From Chitinolyticbacter meiyuanensis (GTDB lineage Bacteria; Pseudomonadota; Gammaproteobacteria; Burkholderiales; Chitinibacteraceae), in the NCBI RefSeq assembly GCF_008033135.1, contig NZ_CP041335.1:186001-250000 (forward strand): a DNA stretch of 64,000 nucleotides, read 5' to 3'. Each line of letters starts with the position of its first letter. The stretch's first letter is position 1. The notes below the pieces were generated by a model, which saw only the letters and a list, made by a program, of their open reading frames with translations, was not told where the DNA came from and did not search any database. Shown here in pieces: positions 53,366 to 62,919 of this stretch. The position numbers were made by a program, and so were the translations under genes.

Positions 53366-55396
53366 TCAGCGGCGTTCCCAGACGCCGAAACTGGCCCCGT
53401 TCTCGTCGGCCAGCGGATGCCAGACATAGCTGGCAGCCAGTTGTTGTTGCAGGGTGGCGAAGGCGGCTGGGTCACGCTGCTGGTCCCAGCGGGCCCAGAC
53501 CACGTAGCGCACGTTGCGCGCCAGCAGCCACTCCACCGGATTGGCGAGCTGTGCGTGGTAGAGCTGGCGCACTGCGTCGGCATCGGCACGGATGGTGTAC
53601 GGATCGCCGCGCCACAAGCCTTCGTGCGCCGGCCAGCCGTTCATGGCCGGTTGCGCCGCATGCAGCGCAAAGGCCGAGGTATTGACGTAGGAACCGCCGT
53701 CCAGCCCTTCCACCACGATGCCGCGCTCGGCCGAGCGCAGGTATTCGAGGATGCGGCGGTGCACGCCGTCATTCATCAGCCAGCCATCACCCGCCAGCTT
53801 GCCGGCTTCCGGCTTGGGCTGGGTGGCGAGGTACTGGACCTGCGGCCAGAGGAAGGCAAGGCAGCCCGCCAGCGGCAACGCCGCCAGCCAGCGCCAGGCG
53901 CGGCGCTCGGCGCCCACCAGCGGCGCGGAAAGCAGCGCAAGGCCGGCCGGGAACAGCCAGGACCACCACTTCAGCGTGGTGTTGAAGCGGTTGTAGCGAT
54001 CACCGATCGGATCGTCGACGTAGAACACCTCGCTGATCACCAGCGCCAGCACCATGCCGCCAGCGACCCAGGCGCCGAAACGTGCCGACGGGCTGTCCTC
54101 GCCAAAGCGGCGCGCCAGACTAAGCACCACCAGCCACAGGATGGGCCACCAGATCGCCAGCCACTGCGCCGCCGGCGTGTGGTCGATGGCGGTGACAACG
54201 CGAATCGGCAACGACAGGCCACTGCCGGTGAAATACACCAGGAACGGGTAGATCAGCGCCACGCCGGTGCCAGCGCCGACCAGCAGCGCCTTCCACGAGA
54301 ACGGCTGCTTCTGCGCATAGCGCCACAGCACCCAGCCGGCGATCAGCGCCAGCTGCAGCGGGAACACCCAGGCATTGGCGGCGATGGTAACCGGCAGCGA
54401 CACACCGAGCAGGAACTGCAAGCGGTCGAGCGTCGCCGCCTCGGCATCGGCGCATTCGCGGTTCTGCGGCGGGCACCCAGTCTGCAGCCGCGCGATCAGC
54501 GCCAGTGCGAAGAACAGCAGCACGAAGCCGGCCAGCGGCGGGTGCAGGTCACCCAGATAGATGTAGTAGCCGGTGTTCTCCAGCGGCAGGTCGCGCGGAC
54601 CATAGGGCTGCTGCTGCAATTCGGGCGGGCCGCTGTTGAACAGCTGGCGGCCCCAATCGGCGGTGATGCTCTGGTCGAAGGTACCGGTGAAGCGGGTGCT
54701 GGCCCACAGCCGGGTCGTCGCATTGCCGGCATCGTACGGCCCTTGGAACAGCGCCGGCAGCAGCGGCGCCAGGCCATTGCCACCGACGATCACTGCCGCG
54801 ACGATGACGGCGCGCCAGCGTGGGCTGGCCACCCAGCGCGATGCCATCGACCAGGCGAGACTGCCCATCAGGCCGATCACCACGCAGAACGCGAGGTTCA
54901 TGCTCCAGCCAGCCGACAGGTCGAACAGCCGGCCCATCAGCGCAGCAGCGTAGTGCAGCAGCGCGTAGTAGCTGTCGAACAGCTGGCCGGGCAGCCATTG
55001 ATCCGGCGGCGGCAGCGTGGCGCCGTCGATGTAGTTGCGGATGAAATAGAGGTTGGTGATCTTCTCGGCCGAGGCATCAAGATTGGGCCAGAGAAAGCGC
55101 CACAGCAGCGCCCAGCCGAACGGCACGATGAAGGGCAGCTCGCCCAGCCAGAACGCCTTGTTCGCCAGATCGCGCCGCAGGATGAATACCGAGGCAGCGA
55201 AGGTGATCGGCCATAGCCAGGACAGCCGGCCAAGGCCGACGAAATGCTCGACGCAGAACAACACCAGCACGATGCCGAGCAGGCTGCTCGCGCGCACGAT
55301 GTGGCGGTCGATCCAGTTGCTTTTCACCACCTGGCCCAACGCGGCCAGATGCACGAGCAGCAACAGCACCGTCAATGCGGTGAAGATCATGCTCAT
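53366..55396 (-). CDS. DUF2298 multi-pass membrane protein, copy 2
   Basis: This 676-residue protein is a paralogue of the gene at 51310 with the same topology and the corresponding FDSYYALLHYAAALM and YLGDLHPPLAGFVL motifs. It is the first gene of the operon; 31 bases separate it from copy 1. GGAG precedes the ATG at 55396. Tandem copies may transfer different sugars or act as a heterodimer. Confidence 0.85.
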   Translation of the reverse strand: MSMIFTALTVLLLLVHLAALGQVVKSNWIDRHIVRASSLLGIVLVLFCVEHFVGLGRLSWLWPITFAASVFILRRDLANKAFWLGELPFIVPFGWALLWRFLWPNLDASAEKITNLYFIRNYIDGATLPPPDQWLPGQLFDSYYALLHYAAALMGRLFDLSAGWSMNLAFCVVIGLMGSLAWSMASRWVASPRWRAVIVAAVIVGGNGLAPLLPALFQGPYDAGNATTRLWASTRFTGTFDQSITADWGRQLFNSGPPELQQQPYGPRDLPLENTGYYIYLGDLHPPLAGFVLLFFALALIARLQTGCPPQNRECADAEAATLDRLQFLLGVSLPVTIAANAWVFPLQLALIAGWVLWRYAQKQPFSWKALLVGAGTGVALIYPFLVYFTGSGLSLPIRVVTAIDHTPAAQWLAIWWPILWLVVLSLARRFGEDSPSARFGAWVAGGMVLALVISEVFYVDDPIGDRYNRFNTTLKWWSWLFPAGLALLSAPLVGAERRAWRWLAALPLAGCLAFLWPQVQYLATQPKPEAGKLAGDGWLMNDGVHRRILEYLRSAERGIVVEGLDGGSYVNTSAFALHAAQPAMNGWPAHEGLWRGDPYTIRADADAVRQLYHAQLANPVEWLLARNVRYVVWARWDQQRDPAAFATLQQQLAASYVWHPLADENGASFGVWERR

Positions 55397-55548
55397 AGGG
55401 GCTCCTCCATCGACCGGCAGTGTACCGGTCGCGTGGCGCCCCGTGTCGGGGCGCTCTTGTTGTAATGAACGAGCTTACTACAAGCGCCGCTTTTTGCGCA
55501 GCAGGCGGCACTGCTGAAACCCTTTGCAGTTCACAGCGGCCGCACCGT

Positions 55549-56304
55549 TCATACCTGCATGTTTGGCCGTCCGGCGGGAAGCGGCGACAATGCCGCGATG
55601 TCGTCCGCCGCATCCTGCCGCAGTGGCTGTGCCGCCTGTTGCATCGCTCCATCGATTTCCAGCGCCATTCCAGGCATGCCGCACGGCAAGCCCGCTGGTG
55701 TGCCATGCGTGCAACTGGACGAAGCCTGGCGCTGCAAGCTGTTCGGCCGGCCGGAGCGCCCTGCCGTGTGCGGCGGGTTGCAGCCTGCGCTCGACATGTG
55801 CGGCGCCGACCGCGCCGGCGCCATCGCCTGGCTCACCCGGCTGGAGCAGGCCACCGCGCCGTGAGCGGGCGGTGTGAGAACCCGGCAATCGCACTCTGCC
55901 AGCCGCACGCGCAAGGCATGCAGGGCGCCGGCGAACAGCGGATGCCCATCATCATCAGGCTCAGCGGCGAGCGGGTGCCAGAAGAAGGCGAATTCATGCC
56001 CGCCGTCGTCGCTCGTGTAGTGGCGCCACTGTGCCGACAGCGCATCCGCCACCGTCACTCGCTGGAACGACCAGACCTGCCCCTGCCAGCCGCTATCCCA
56101 GATTCCCAGCGGTCGCGCCGGTGTCACGGCCGTGAGCCCCGCTTCCTCGGCGAGCTCCCGCAGCGCGGCCGCTTCCGCGGCCTCCCCTGGTTCCAGCGTG
56201 CCCTTCACCAGTTGAACGCCCGCCAATGGATGGCGAAATACCAGCAGCTCGTACCCGCCAGGCGCTTCACGCAGCACCACCGGGCATGCCTTGTTCACCA
56301 CCAT
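55549..56304 (-). CDS. Nudix hydrolase with unusually long tail
   Basis: The first 140-150 residues form a Nudix domain with a perfect box ([22 protein letters not shown], residues about 35-57; GX5EX7REUXEEXGU) that hydrolyses a nucleoside diphosphate linked to another moiety. Typical relatives stop near the LAECDCRVL segment. Here no stop codon occurs, and the frame continues for about 100 low-complexity residues across the YkgJ-like gene on the other strand. The tail is probably a lost-stop extension; the domain itself looks functional. Confidence 0.75.
   Translation of the reverse strand: MVVNKACPVVLREAPGGYELLVFRHPLAGVQLVKGTLEPGEAAEAAALRELAEEAGLTAVTPARPLGIWDSGWQGQVWSFQRVTVADALSAQWRHYTSDDGGHEFAFFWHPLAAEPDDDGHPLFAGALHALRVRLAECDCRVLTPPAHGAVACSSRVSQAMAPARSAPHMSSAGCNPPHTAGRSGRPNSLQRQASSSCTHGTPAGLPCGMPGMALEIDGAMQQAAQPLRQDAADDIAALSPLPAGRPNMQV
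55598..55864 (+). CDS. YkgJ-family cysteine-cluster protein
   Basis: This 88-residue protein carries the conserved Cys pattern of short YkgJ proteins: CRSGCAACC at the start, GVPCVQL, WRCKLF and VCGGL later. The family probably binds a zinc or iron-sulfur centre; its function is unknown. It lies entirely antisense to the 3' tail of the Nudix frame. The clear family match favours this gene as the real occupant of 55598-55864. Confidence 0.8.
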   Translation: MSSAASCRSGCAACCIAPSISSAIPGMPHGKPAGVPCVQLDEAWRCKLFGRPERPAVCGGLQPALDMCGADRAGAIAWLTRLEQATAP

Positions 56305-56375
56305 GCACTGCGCCCCTCTTTCAACGGATCAATTCTTGCCGACAGCCGGCCGTTGCCCGGCGCCCAATTTCTTGA

Positions 56376-56396
56376 AACAAGAAACATTATCAATTA
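56376..56396. promoter_or_regulatory. Possible Fur box before the imelysin locus
   Basis: The AT-rich stretch around CATTATCAATT (reverse GATAATG) shares the first seven bases of the Fur 19-mer (GATAATGATAATCATTATC) and lies about 50 bases before the first imelysin gene. The second half is a poor match. Iron control of such loci is known in other bacteria. Confidence 0.35.
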
Positions 56397-56441
56397 AGGT
56401 GTGGGCCGTTCATGCATTCGACCAAACACAGGGAACCGTCG

Positions 56442-57608
56442 ATGTCTTTCGCCTCCACCTCGCTGCGCGCGCTGGCCGTTTTTGCCGCCACCGCCGTCGT
56501 CGTCTCCGCCCCGGCTCGCGCTGCTGAAGTCAGCCAGCGCGCCGTGCTCGACAACTACGCCAACATCGTTGCTGCCAACTACGACGACAGCGTCGCTGGC
56601 GCCAAGGCGCTGCAGGCCGCGGTGAACGAGTTCATCGCCGCGCCGTCGGAAGCGGACCTCGCCAAGGCGCGCAAGGAATGGCTGGCTGCGCGCGAATGGT
56701 ATGGCCAGACGGAAGCCTTCCGTTTCTACGGCGGCCCGATCGACGACGAGAACGGTCCGGAAGGCCTGATCAACGCCTGGCCGCTCGACGAAGCCTATAT
56801 CGACTATGTCGAAGGCAAGGCCAAGGCCGGCATCATCAACAACGCCAAGGCCAAGATCACCGCCAAGAACCTGCGCGCGCTGAACGAGCGCGGCGGCGAG
56901 GAAAACATCGCCACCGGCTGGCACGCCATCGAGTTCCTGCTGTGGGGCCAGGATCTGAACGAAAACGGCCCAGGTGACCGCAAGTTCACCGACTACGTCG
57001 ACGGCAAGGCACCGAACGCCGATCGCCGTCGCCTCTACCTGAAGACCGTGACCGACATGCTGGTGGCCGATCTGGAATCGGTTGCCAAGCAATGGGCGCC
57101 GAACGCCAAGAACTATCGTGCCAAGTTCGTGGCCGGCGGCAACGACAGCGTGAAGAAGATCCTCACCGGCATCGGCACGCTGAGCCGTGGCGAGCTGGCC
57201 GGCGAGCGCATCGAAGTGGCGCTTGATACCCAGGCCCAGGAAGACGAGCACTCGTGCTTCGCCGACAACACCCATCGCGATATCGTGACCAATGCCCAGG
57301 GCATCCAGAACGTGTGGGAAGGCCGCTACAAGGGCCGTGACGGCAAGGTGGTCGAGGGTGCCAGCCTGAAGGCCCTGGTTGCCCAGAAAAACGCCAAGCT
57401 GGCCGATACCACCAGCGCCAGCATCGCCAATACCGTGAAGCTGACCGAAGCGATCAAGGCACCGTTCGATCGCGAGATCATCGGCGACGCCAAGGCGCCG
57501 GGCCGCCAGCGCGTGCAGGCCGTGGTCGAGGCACTGAAGAAGCAGGCCGCCAACCTCGTCGAATCGGCTCAGGCGCTCGGCATCAAGCGTCTGAATACCG
57601 CCGTATAA
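56442..57608 (+). CDS. Imelysin-family periplasmic protein (IrpA-like)
   Basis: This 388-residue exported protein has a signal peptide (to about residue 28) and an imelysin domain over its length, with the family's GxHxxE motif in GWHAIEFLLWGQDL and the paired KxxxxxR-rich helices. Imelysin/EfeO/IrpA proteins bind iron or take part in periplasmic iron handling. The start at 56442 has GGGA nine bases before it. It heads a four-gene locus with a di-haem oxidoreductase, a second imelysin and a DUF1513 protein, a combination seen in many Proteobacteria. Confidence 0.92.
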   Translation: MSFASTSLRALAVFAATAVVVSAPARAAEVSQRAVLDNYANIVAANYDDSVAGAKALQAAVNEFIAAPSEADLAKARKEWLAAREWYGQTEAFRFYGGPIDDENGPEGLINAWPLDEAYIDYVEGKAKAGIINNAKAKITAKNLRALNERGGEENIATGWHAIEFLLWGQDLNENGPGDRKFTDYVDGKAPNADRRRLYLKTVTDMLVADLESVAKQWAPNAKNYRAKFVAGGNDSVKKILTGIGTLSRGELAGERIEVALDTQAQEDEHSCFADNTHRDIVTNAQGIQNVWEGRYKGRDGKVVEGASLKALVAQKNAKLADTTSASIANTVKLTEAIKAPFDREIIGDAKAPGRQRVQAVVEALKKQAANLVESAQALGIKRLNTAV

Positions 57609-57631
57609 TCGCAGACTGACCCCGCGCACGC

Positions 57632-57652
57632 GGCCCCGCCACAAGCGGGGCC
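57632..57652 (+). other. Strong GC hairpin between imelysin and di-haem oxidoreductase genes
   Basis: GGCCCCGC-CACAA-GCGGGGCC lies 24 bases after the imelysin stop without a U-run. It may lower downstream expression or stabilise the imelysin mRNA, so that the first gene is more abundant than the rest. Confidence 0.5.
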
Positions 57653-57675
57653 GTAGCCATTTGCAAGATACGACC

Positions 57676-59082
57676 ATGCGTTACAAGCTGTTGATCCCCG
57701 CCGTGCTGGTTGCCGGCACCGTGCTCGCCGCCGTCAGCGGCAAGCTGGCCCGATTCGAGGCCGGTGAAGACCTTCCGGGTGGCGTGGCCGCCACCATCGA
57801 CGACCATGGCAAGAATGCGTTCTCGCTGCCGGCGCCGGCGCTGTCCGATGCGCAGAAGACCGATTTCGTCGTCGGCAATTCCTTCTTCAAGAAGGCCTGG
57901 GTCGAGGCGCCGTCATCCACCGCCGCACGCGATGGCCTGGGGCCCCATTTCATCGCCCGCTCCTGCGGCGCCTGCCACACGCTCGATGGCCGTGGCGCGC
58001 CGCCCACCATCACCCGCGGCGTGCAGGACGAGCAGCCGATGGCGCTGCTGATCCGCCTGTCCATCCCCGGCACCGATGCCCATGGTGGCCCGGCACCCGA
58101 ACCGACCTATGGCGGCCAGTTCAACAACGACGCCATTCCGGACGTGAAGCCGGAAGGCAAGGTGCAGATCCGCTACCGCGAGCTGCCCGGCAAGTTCGCC
58201 GACGGCACCCGCTACAGCCTGCGCGCGCCGACCTACACATTCACCGAGCTGGGCTATGGCCCGATGCACCCGGATGTGCAGTTGTCGCCGCGCATCGCGC
58301 CGCACATGATCGGCCTCGGCCTGATCGAGGCAATCAAGCTGGAGGACGTGCAGGCCAATGCCGCGCGCCAGGCAGCCGAGAACAAGGGCATCAAGGGGGA
58401 GCCCAACTGGGTGTGGGATGCCTACGCGCAGAAGACGGTGCTGGGCCGCTACGGCTGGAAGGGCAACGTCGGCACGGTGGCGCACCAGGCGGCCGGCGCC
58501 TTCGTCGGCGATATCGGCATCACTTCCAAGCATTTCCCCAACGAGGAATGCACGGCGGCGCAGAAGGATTGCCTGGCCTCGCCCACCGGCGGCAAGCCGG
58601 AAATCGACGAGCGCAAGATGGACCAGGTCATTCTCTACAGCCAGGCACTGGCGGTGCCGAGCCGGCGCAATCCCAAGGATCCCGCCGTGCTGCGCGGCAA
58701 GCAGGTGTTCGCCGATGCCAATTGCGTCAGCTGCCATGTGCCGAGCTACACCACCGGCACGCATCCGACGCTGCCCAAGCTGTCCAACCAGAAGATCTGG
58801 CCATATACCGACCTGCTGCTGCACGACATGGGCGAGGGCCTGGCGGACAATCGCCCCGACTTCAAGGCGGGCGGCCGGCAATGGAAGACGCCGCCGCTGT
58901 GGGGGCTTGGGCTGATCCCGGCGGTGAACGGCCACAGCTACTACCTGCACGATGGCCGCGCCCGCAACCTGATGGAAGCGGTGCTGTGGCATGGCGGCGA
59001 AGCCGAAGCCAGCAAGCAGTACGTGCTCAAGTTGAACAAGCAGGACCGGGACAACCTGGTGCGCTTCCTGCAATCGCTGTAA
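57676..59082 (+). CDS. Di-haem oxidoreductase family protein
   Basis: This 468-residue exported c-type cytochrome has an N-terminal signal/anchor helix and two CxxCH haem sites (CGACH in the first half, CVSCH in the second). WPYTDLLLHDMGEGLAD and WKTPPLWGLGL in the C-terminal part are typical of the DHOR (thiol oxidoreductase-like) family associated with imelysin genes. It could oxidise Fe(II) or accept electrons in periplasmic iron handling. ATG 57676 is chosen over a TTG at 57661. Confidence 0.92.
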   Translation: MRYKLLIPAVLVAGTVLAAVSGKLARFEAGEDLPGGVAATIDDHGKNAFSLPAPALSDAQKTDFVVGNSFFKKAWVEAPSSTAARDGLGPHFIARSCGACHTLDGRGAPPTITRGVQDEQPMALLIRLSIPGTDAHGGPAPEPTYGGQFNNDAIPDVKPEGKVQIRYRELPGKFADGTRYSLRAPTYTFTELGYGPMHPDVQLSPRIAPHMIGLGLIEAIKLEDVQANAARQAAENKGIKGEPNWVWDAYAQKTVLGRYGWKGNVGTVAHQAAGAFVGDIGITSKHFPNEECTAAQKDCLASPTGGKPEIDERKMDQVILYSQALAVPSRRNPKDPAVLRGKQVFADANCVSCHVPSYTTGTHPTLPKLSNQKIWPYTDLLLHDMGEGLADNRPDFKAGGRQWKTPPLWGLGLIPAVNGHSYYLHDGRARNLMEAVLWHGGEAEASKQYVLKLNKQDRDNLVRFLQSL

Positions 59083-59140
59083 CGGCGTGGGGCCCGGCCC
59101 CGTGCCCAACCCGCGATCTGCGGATCGCCAAGGAGACCTG

Positions 59141-60145
59141 ATGAACGCCACCGTGCGTATCCTCGCCCTGCTGGCCGTGGCCGGCCTCGCTCACGCCGAG
59201 GCCCCGGTACCCGACGCCGGCTTTGCCACTCGCTGGGTGCAACAGGCCTACATCGGCCGCCACCAGGCGCTGGCGCAGGCCGTCGATGGCTTTGCCGCCG
59301 CCAGCCGCAGCTTCTGCGCCAAGCCCGGTGCCGACACGCTCACGGCTACCCGCAGCAGCTGGCAGGGCGCGATGCTGGCCTGGCGCAACATGGACGGCGC
59401 CACCGGCGGCCCCATCGTGCTGGAGCGCACCGGCCGCATGATCGATTTCCGCCCCACCCGGGTGAAGGACATCGAGAAGCGCATCGCCGCCGGCGACGGC
59501 ATCGATCCACACAATGTCTCGGTACGCGGCCTCTCCGCTGCCGAATACCTGCTGTACGGCGAGGCCGAGCCGGCGGCACAACTGGCCAAGCTCAAGACCA
59601 AGGCGCGCTGCGCCTACCTCGTCGGTAGCGCCGAGCGTGCCGCCGAGGATGTGCACCAGCTCGATGCGGGCTGGCAGCTCTATGTGGAGCAACTGGGCGG
59701 CGAAGCCGAATTCTTCCGCAAGAACCTGCTGCCGGAGACCATCGGCCTGATGCTGTCCGGGCTGGAAGGCGCGATCCGCCGACTGCCGCGGGTGGAAGAA
59801 GCCGAGCCCTCCGCCTGGCCGGACTGGCGCAGCAATCTGTCCAAGGCAGCGCTGACCGCGCAGCTCGATGGCTTCACCACCGCCTACTTCGGCCCCAAGG
59901 GCGATGCCGGCCTCGCCAGCTTCGTCGCGGCGCAAGGCCATGCGGCAGTCAATGCCAAGCTGAAGACCCAACTCGATGCCGCCCGCGCCGCCATCGCCAA
60001 GCTCAACGCCGACCAGGCCAGGCAAAGCGAGGCACAGCAGACCGCCGTGCGCACCAGCCTTTCCGCACTGAAGCAGACCGTGGCTGGTGATCTCGCGACC
60101 GCGCTCGATATCGTGCTGGGCTTCAACGATTCGGACGGCGACTGA
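59141..60145 (+). CDS. Second imelysin-family protein, degenerate motif
   Basis: This 334-residue exported protein has a signal peptide (MNATVRILALLAVAGLAHA) and an imelysin-like domain. At the place of GxHxxE it reads GLSAAEYLLYG, so the His is missing while the Glu is kept. This divergence is typical of the second imelysin gene in these loci and suggests a structural or different binding role. The stop codon is directly followed by the GTG start of the next gene. Confidence 0.88.
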   Translation: MNATVRILALLAVAGLAHAEAPVPDAGFATRWVQQAYIGRHQALAQAVDGFAAASRSFCAKPGADTLTATRSSWQGAMLAWRNMDGATGGPIVLERTGRMIDFRPTRVKDIEKRIAAGDGIDPHNVSVRGLSAAEYLLYGEAEPAAQLAKLKTKARCAYLVGSAERAAEDVHQLDAGWQLYVEQLGGEAEFFRKNLLPETIGLMLSGLEGAIRRLPRVEEAEPSAWPDWRSNLSKAALTAQLDGFTTAYFGPKGDAGLASFVAAQGHAAVNAKLKTQLDAARAAIAKLNADQARQSEAQQTAVRTSLSALKQTVAGDLATALDIVLGFNDSDGD

Positions 60146-61201
60146 GTGATCGCCAGCGGGCTATCGCGTCGCCACTTCCTCGCCGCGTTGGGCATGCTGG
60201 CGCTGCCTTTGCCAGCGCTGGCCGGGCAACCCGCGCGCACATTGCTGGCCGCTGCGGCCGACACGGACGGTCCGTTCTTCAGCGCAGTGGACGGCAAGCC
60301 GATACGGCTGCCCACGCGCGGCCACGGCATGCTGCCCATCCCGGGCAGCGACGAGCTGATCCTGGTGGCGCGCCGCGCCGGCTTCTGGCTGTCGCGCATC
60401 AACTGGCGCAGTGGCGAGGAAATCCGCCGCATTGCACCCGAACCGGGCCGCCATTTCTATGGCCACGCCATCCTCAGCCCGGACGGCAAGACGCTCTACA
60501 CCACCGAGAACGACATCGCGCGTGGCCAGGGCATGGTCGGCGTCTACGACGCGAGCACGCTCACGCGGCTGGCCGAGTTTCCCAGCCACGGCATCGGCCC
60601 GCACGAGCTCTACTGGCTGGTGCCGGGCAAGACGCTGGCCGTGGCCAACGGCGGCATCCTGACACTGCCGCAGTCCGGGCGCGACAAGCTCAATCTCGCC
60701 ACCATGGAACCCTCGGTGGTCATTCTCGACCTGCCGTCGGGCCGGCTGCTGGAACGGCATGCGCTGCCCGAGCGCAGCTACAGCCTGCGCCATATCGCCC
60801 GCACTGCGGACGGCGCGCTGGGCATCGCCATCCAGGCCGAATCGCCGGACGGCCGCGACGTGATGGATACACCGCTGCTGGCCATCCTGCAGGGCGGTAA
60901 GTTGACGCTGGCCGAGCACCTGCCCGGCTGGGGCGGCTATGCGGCCAGCGTGGCAGCGGCCGGCAATGTGTTCATCGCCACCGCGCTGCAGGGCGATGCC
61001 GTCCTGCTGTGGGACAGCCGTGGCGCGTTCCTTGGCGAGATCGGCATGCAGCGCCCGGCCGGCATCGCGGTCGACGGCGCGCGTATCTACGTGTCCAACG
61101 AGATGGGCGTGATCGCCGAGCTGGATCTGGCCCGGCGCAGCCTCAGCCCGCTGGTCACGCAGGCCGGCATCAAGTGGGACAACCACCTCGCCATCGTCTG
61201 A
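60146..61201 (+). CDS. DUF1513 beta-propeller protein, Tat-type signal
   Basis: This 351-residue protein starts at a GTG right after the imelysin stop and has a twin-arginine-like signal (SRRHFLAALGMLALPLPALA). The rest shows repeated propeller strands such as GHAILSPDGKTLYTTEND and GIAVDGARIYVSNEMG. This is the DUF1513 family, regularly found at the end of imelysin-DHOR loci; its biochemical role is unknown. Periplasmic location is expected. Confidence 0.88.
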   Translation: MIASGLSRRHFLAALGMLALPLPALAGQPARTLLAAAADTDGPFFSAVDGKPIRLPTRGHGMLPIPGSDELILVARRAGFWLSRINWRSGEEIRRIAPEPGRHFYGHAILSPDGKTLYTTENDIARGQGMVGVYDASTLTRLAEFPSHGIGPHELYWLVPGKTLAVANGGILTLPQSGRDKLNLATMEPSVVILDLPSGRLLERHALPERSYSLRHIARTADGALGIAIQAESPDGRDVMDTPLLAILQGGKLTLAEHLPGWGGYAASVAAAGNVFIATALQGDAVLLWDSRGAFLGEIGMQRPAGIAVDGARIYVSNEMGVIAELDLARRSLSPLVTQAGIKWDNHLAIV

Positions 61202-61328
61202 GCAGTCGGCACAGGCTCTCAGATCGCCTCAATTGCCAAAGCTGATCCGGGGCAAGCCAAGGCGGACCGGCTGACCCTACACTGCAGCTGGATAGATGCC
61301 GACGGCCATGCCGGCAGCAGGGGGCGCA

Positions 61329-62915
61329 ATGCAAACCACAACCGGACGTACGCTGGCGGCGATTGAGCCGACCCGGGGCATACGCCGCGCGGCCGTGCTC
61401 GCCTGCACCGCGCTGCTGCTGATCGGCGTGCTCGGCAGCTATCATCGCTACCGGCAGAACCTCGATACCGAAACCCGGCAGCTGGTGCAGGAAGCCGGCG
61501 AGGTCGCCGCAGCGCTCGACCACCAGCTCGACCTCTACCGCTTCAGCATCGATGCGCTGGCGCTGGACGCGGCCGACATGCTGGGCGGGCTGTATACGCT
61601 GAACATCGATATCACCGACCAGCTGCTACAGGAGCACGCCCGCGGCGGCTACTACCTGGGCGACCTGCCCGGTGCCTGGAACCGGGATATCGGCGAGCTG
61701 ACCGGCTTGGGGCCACTGCCCGAGCCCGGCTCGCAGGCAGCGCGGGAAATGGACATGGCCCTCGGCCTCACCCCCTTGTTCCAGGCCATCCGCAACCGCG
61801 ATCCCTCGCTGCCGTGGATCTACTACGTGTCTGCGCAGCAGTTCGTCTACATCTACCCGCCGCCACGCGAACAGGGGCGTGACTTCTTCTTCTCGGACCA
61901 GGTCAAGCAACTGGCAGGGCCGGCGCTGAACCCGGAGCGGCGCACCCGCTGGACCGCGGCCTACCGCGACCTGGTGACACAGGCACCGATGGTCACGCTG
62001 AGCCGGCCGGTGTACGAAGGCGACAGCTATCGCGGCACGCTGGGCCTCGATATCCAGCTGCAATCGCTGATACAGCGCCTGCGCGCCCGGCCGGTGCCGC
62101 ATGCATCGCTGCAGCTGCTCACCCGCGACGGGCGCGACCTGCTCGGTGATCGCGCTAGCACCGTGCCCAAGGCAGTGGTCAGCGCGCGGCCGGGCCAGGT
62201 GCTGAGCCACGATGGCGACAGCTATGCGGCGTTTCCGCTGCGCGCGGCCGATTGGGTGCTGGTCGCCAGGGCGCCGCGTGACGCGCTGGCGTGGGAGGCG
62301 CTGAAGGCCACGTCGCTGATGGCCGGCGCGGTCCTGGCGGTGCTGTGCTGCCTGCTGCTGATGGTGTTACTGGGCCGCAGCATGCAGCAGGTGCAGCGCA
62401 TGGCGATCAAGGATGCACTGACCGGGCTTTACAACCGCCGCCATTTCGATGAGGTGGCGCGGCTGGAATTCGCCCACCGACGCCGCAATGGCGGCTGGCT
62501 GGGCCTCGCCATCGTCGACATCGATTACTTCAAGAAATACAACGACCACTACGGCCACCAGGAGGGCGACCGCGTCCTGGCACGGGTGGCCCAGGCGCTG
62601 CGCAGTACGCTGCAGCGTGAGACCGATGGCGTGTTCCGCGTCGGCGGTGAGGAATTTGCCGTGCTGGTGAAGCTGGGTGACCCGGCCGACATGGCATTGC
62701 TGCTGGAGCGGCTCTGCCAGGCGATACGCGATCTGGCTACGCCGCATGTACAGAGCGACTGGCAACGGGTAACGCTGTCGCTCGGGGCCACGGTGATCGG
62801 CGGTGACGACACCACCGATGTCGACACCGCCTACCGCCAGGCCGACGCCGCGCTATACCGGGCCAAGCAAGGTGGCCGCAATCGCTATGCGCTGGAGGCG
62901 TACGCAGAACGGTGA
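61329..62915 (+). CDS. Membrane-bound periplasmic-sensor GGDEF protein
   Basis: This 528-residue diguanylate cyclase has one transmembrane helix near residue 25 (AAVLACTALLLIGVLGSY), a periplasmic sensor of about 270 residues of Cache/PDC-like form (PWIYYVSAQQFVYIYPPP, VTLSRPVYEGDSYRGTLGLDI), a second helix (LMAGAVLAVLCCLLLMVLL) and a GGDEF domain. The active loop is GGEEF, preceded by RETD at the RxxD inhibitory position. It should be active and product-inhibited. CAGGGGG before ATG 61329 supports the start. Confidence 0.9.
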   Translation: MQTTTGRTLAAIEPTRGIRRAAVLACTALLLIGVLGSYHRYRQNLDTETRQLVQEAGEVAAALDHQLDLYRFSIDALALDAADMLGGLYTLNIDITDQLLQEHARGGYYLGDLPGAWNRDIGELTGLGPLPEPGSQAAREMDMALGLTPLFQAIRNRDPSLPWIYYVSAQQFVYIYPPPREQGRDFFFSDQVKQLAGPALNPERRTRWTAAYRDLVTQAPMVTLSRPVYEGDSYRGTLGLDIQLQSLIQRLRARPVPHASLQLLTRDGRDLLGDRASTVPKAVVSARPGQVLSHDGDSYAAFPLRAADWVLVARAPRDALAWEALKATSLMAGAVLAVLCCLLLMVLLGRSMQQVQRMAIKDALTGLYNRRHFDEVARLEFAHRRRNGGWLGLAIVDIDYFKKYNDHYGHQEGDRVLARVAQALRSTLQRETDGVFRVGGEEFAVLVKLGDPADMALLLERLCQAIRDLATPHVQSDWQRVTLSLGATVIGGDDTTDVDTAYRQADAALYRAKQGGRNRYALEAYAER

Positions 62916-62919
62916 CGAC

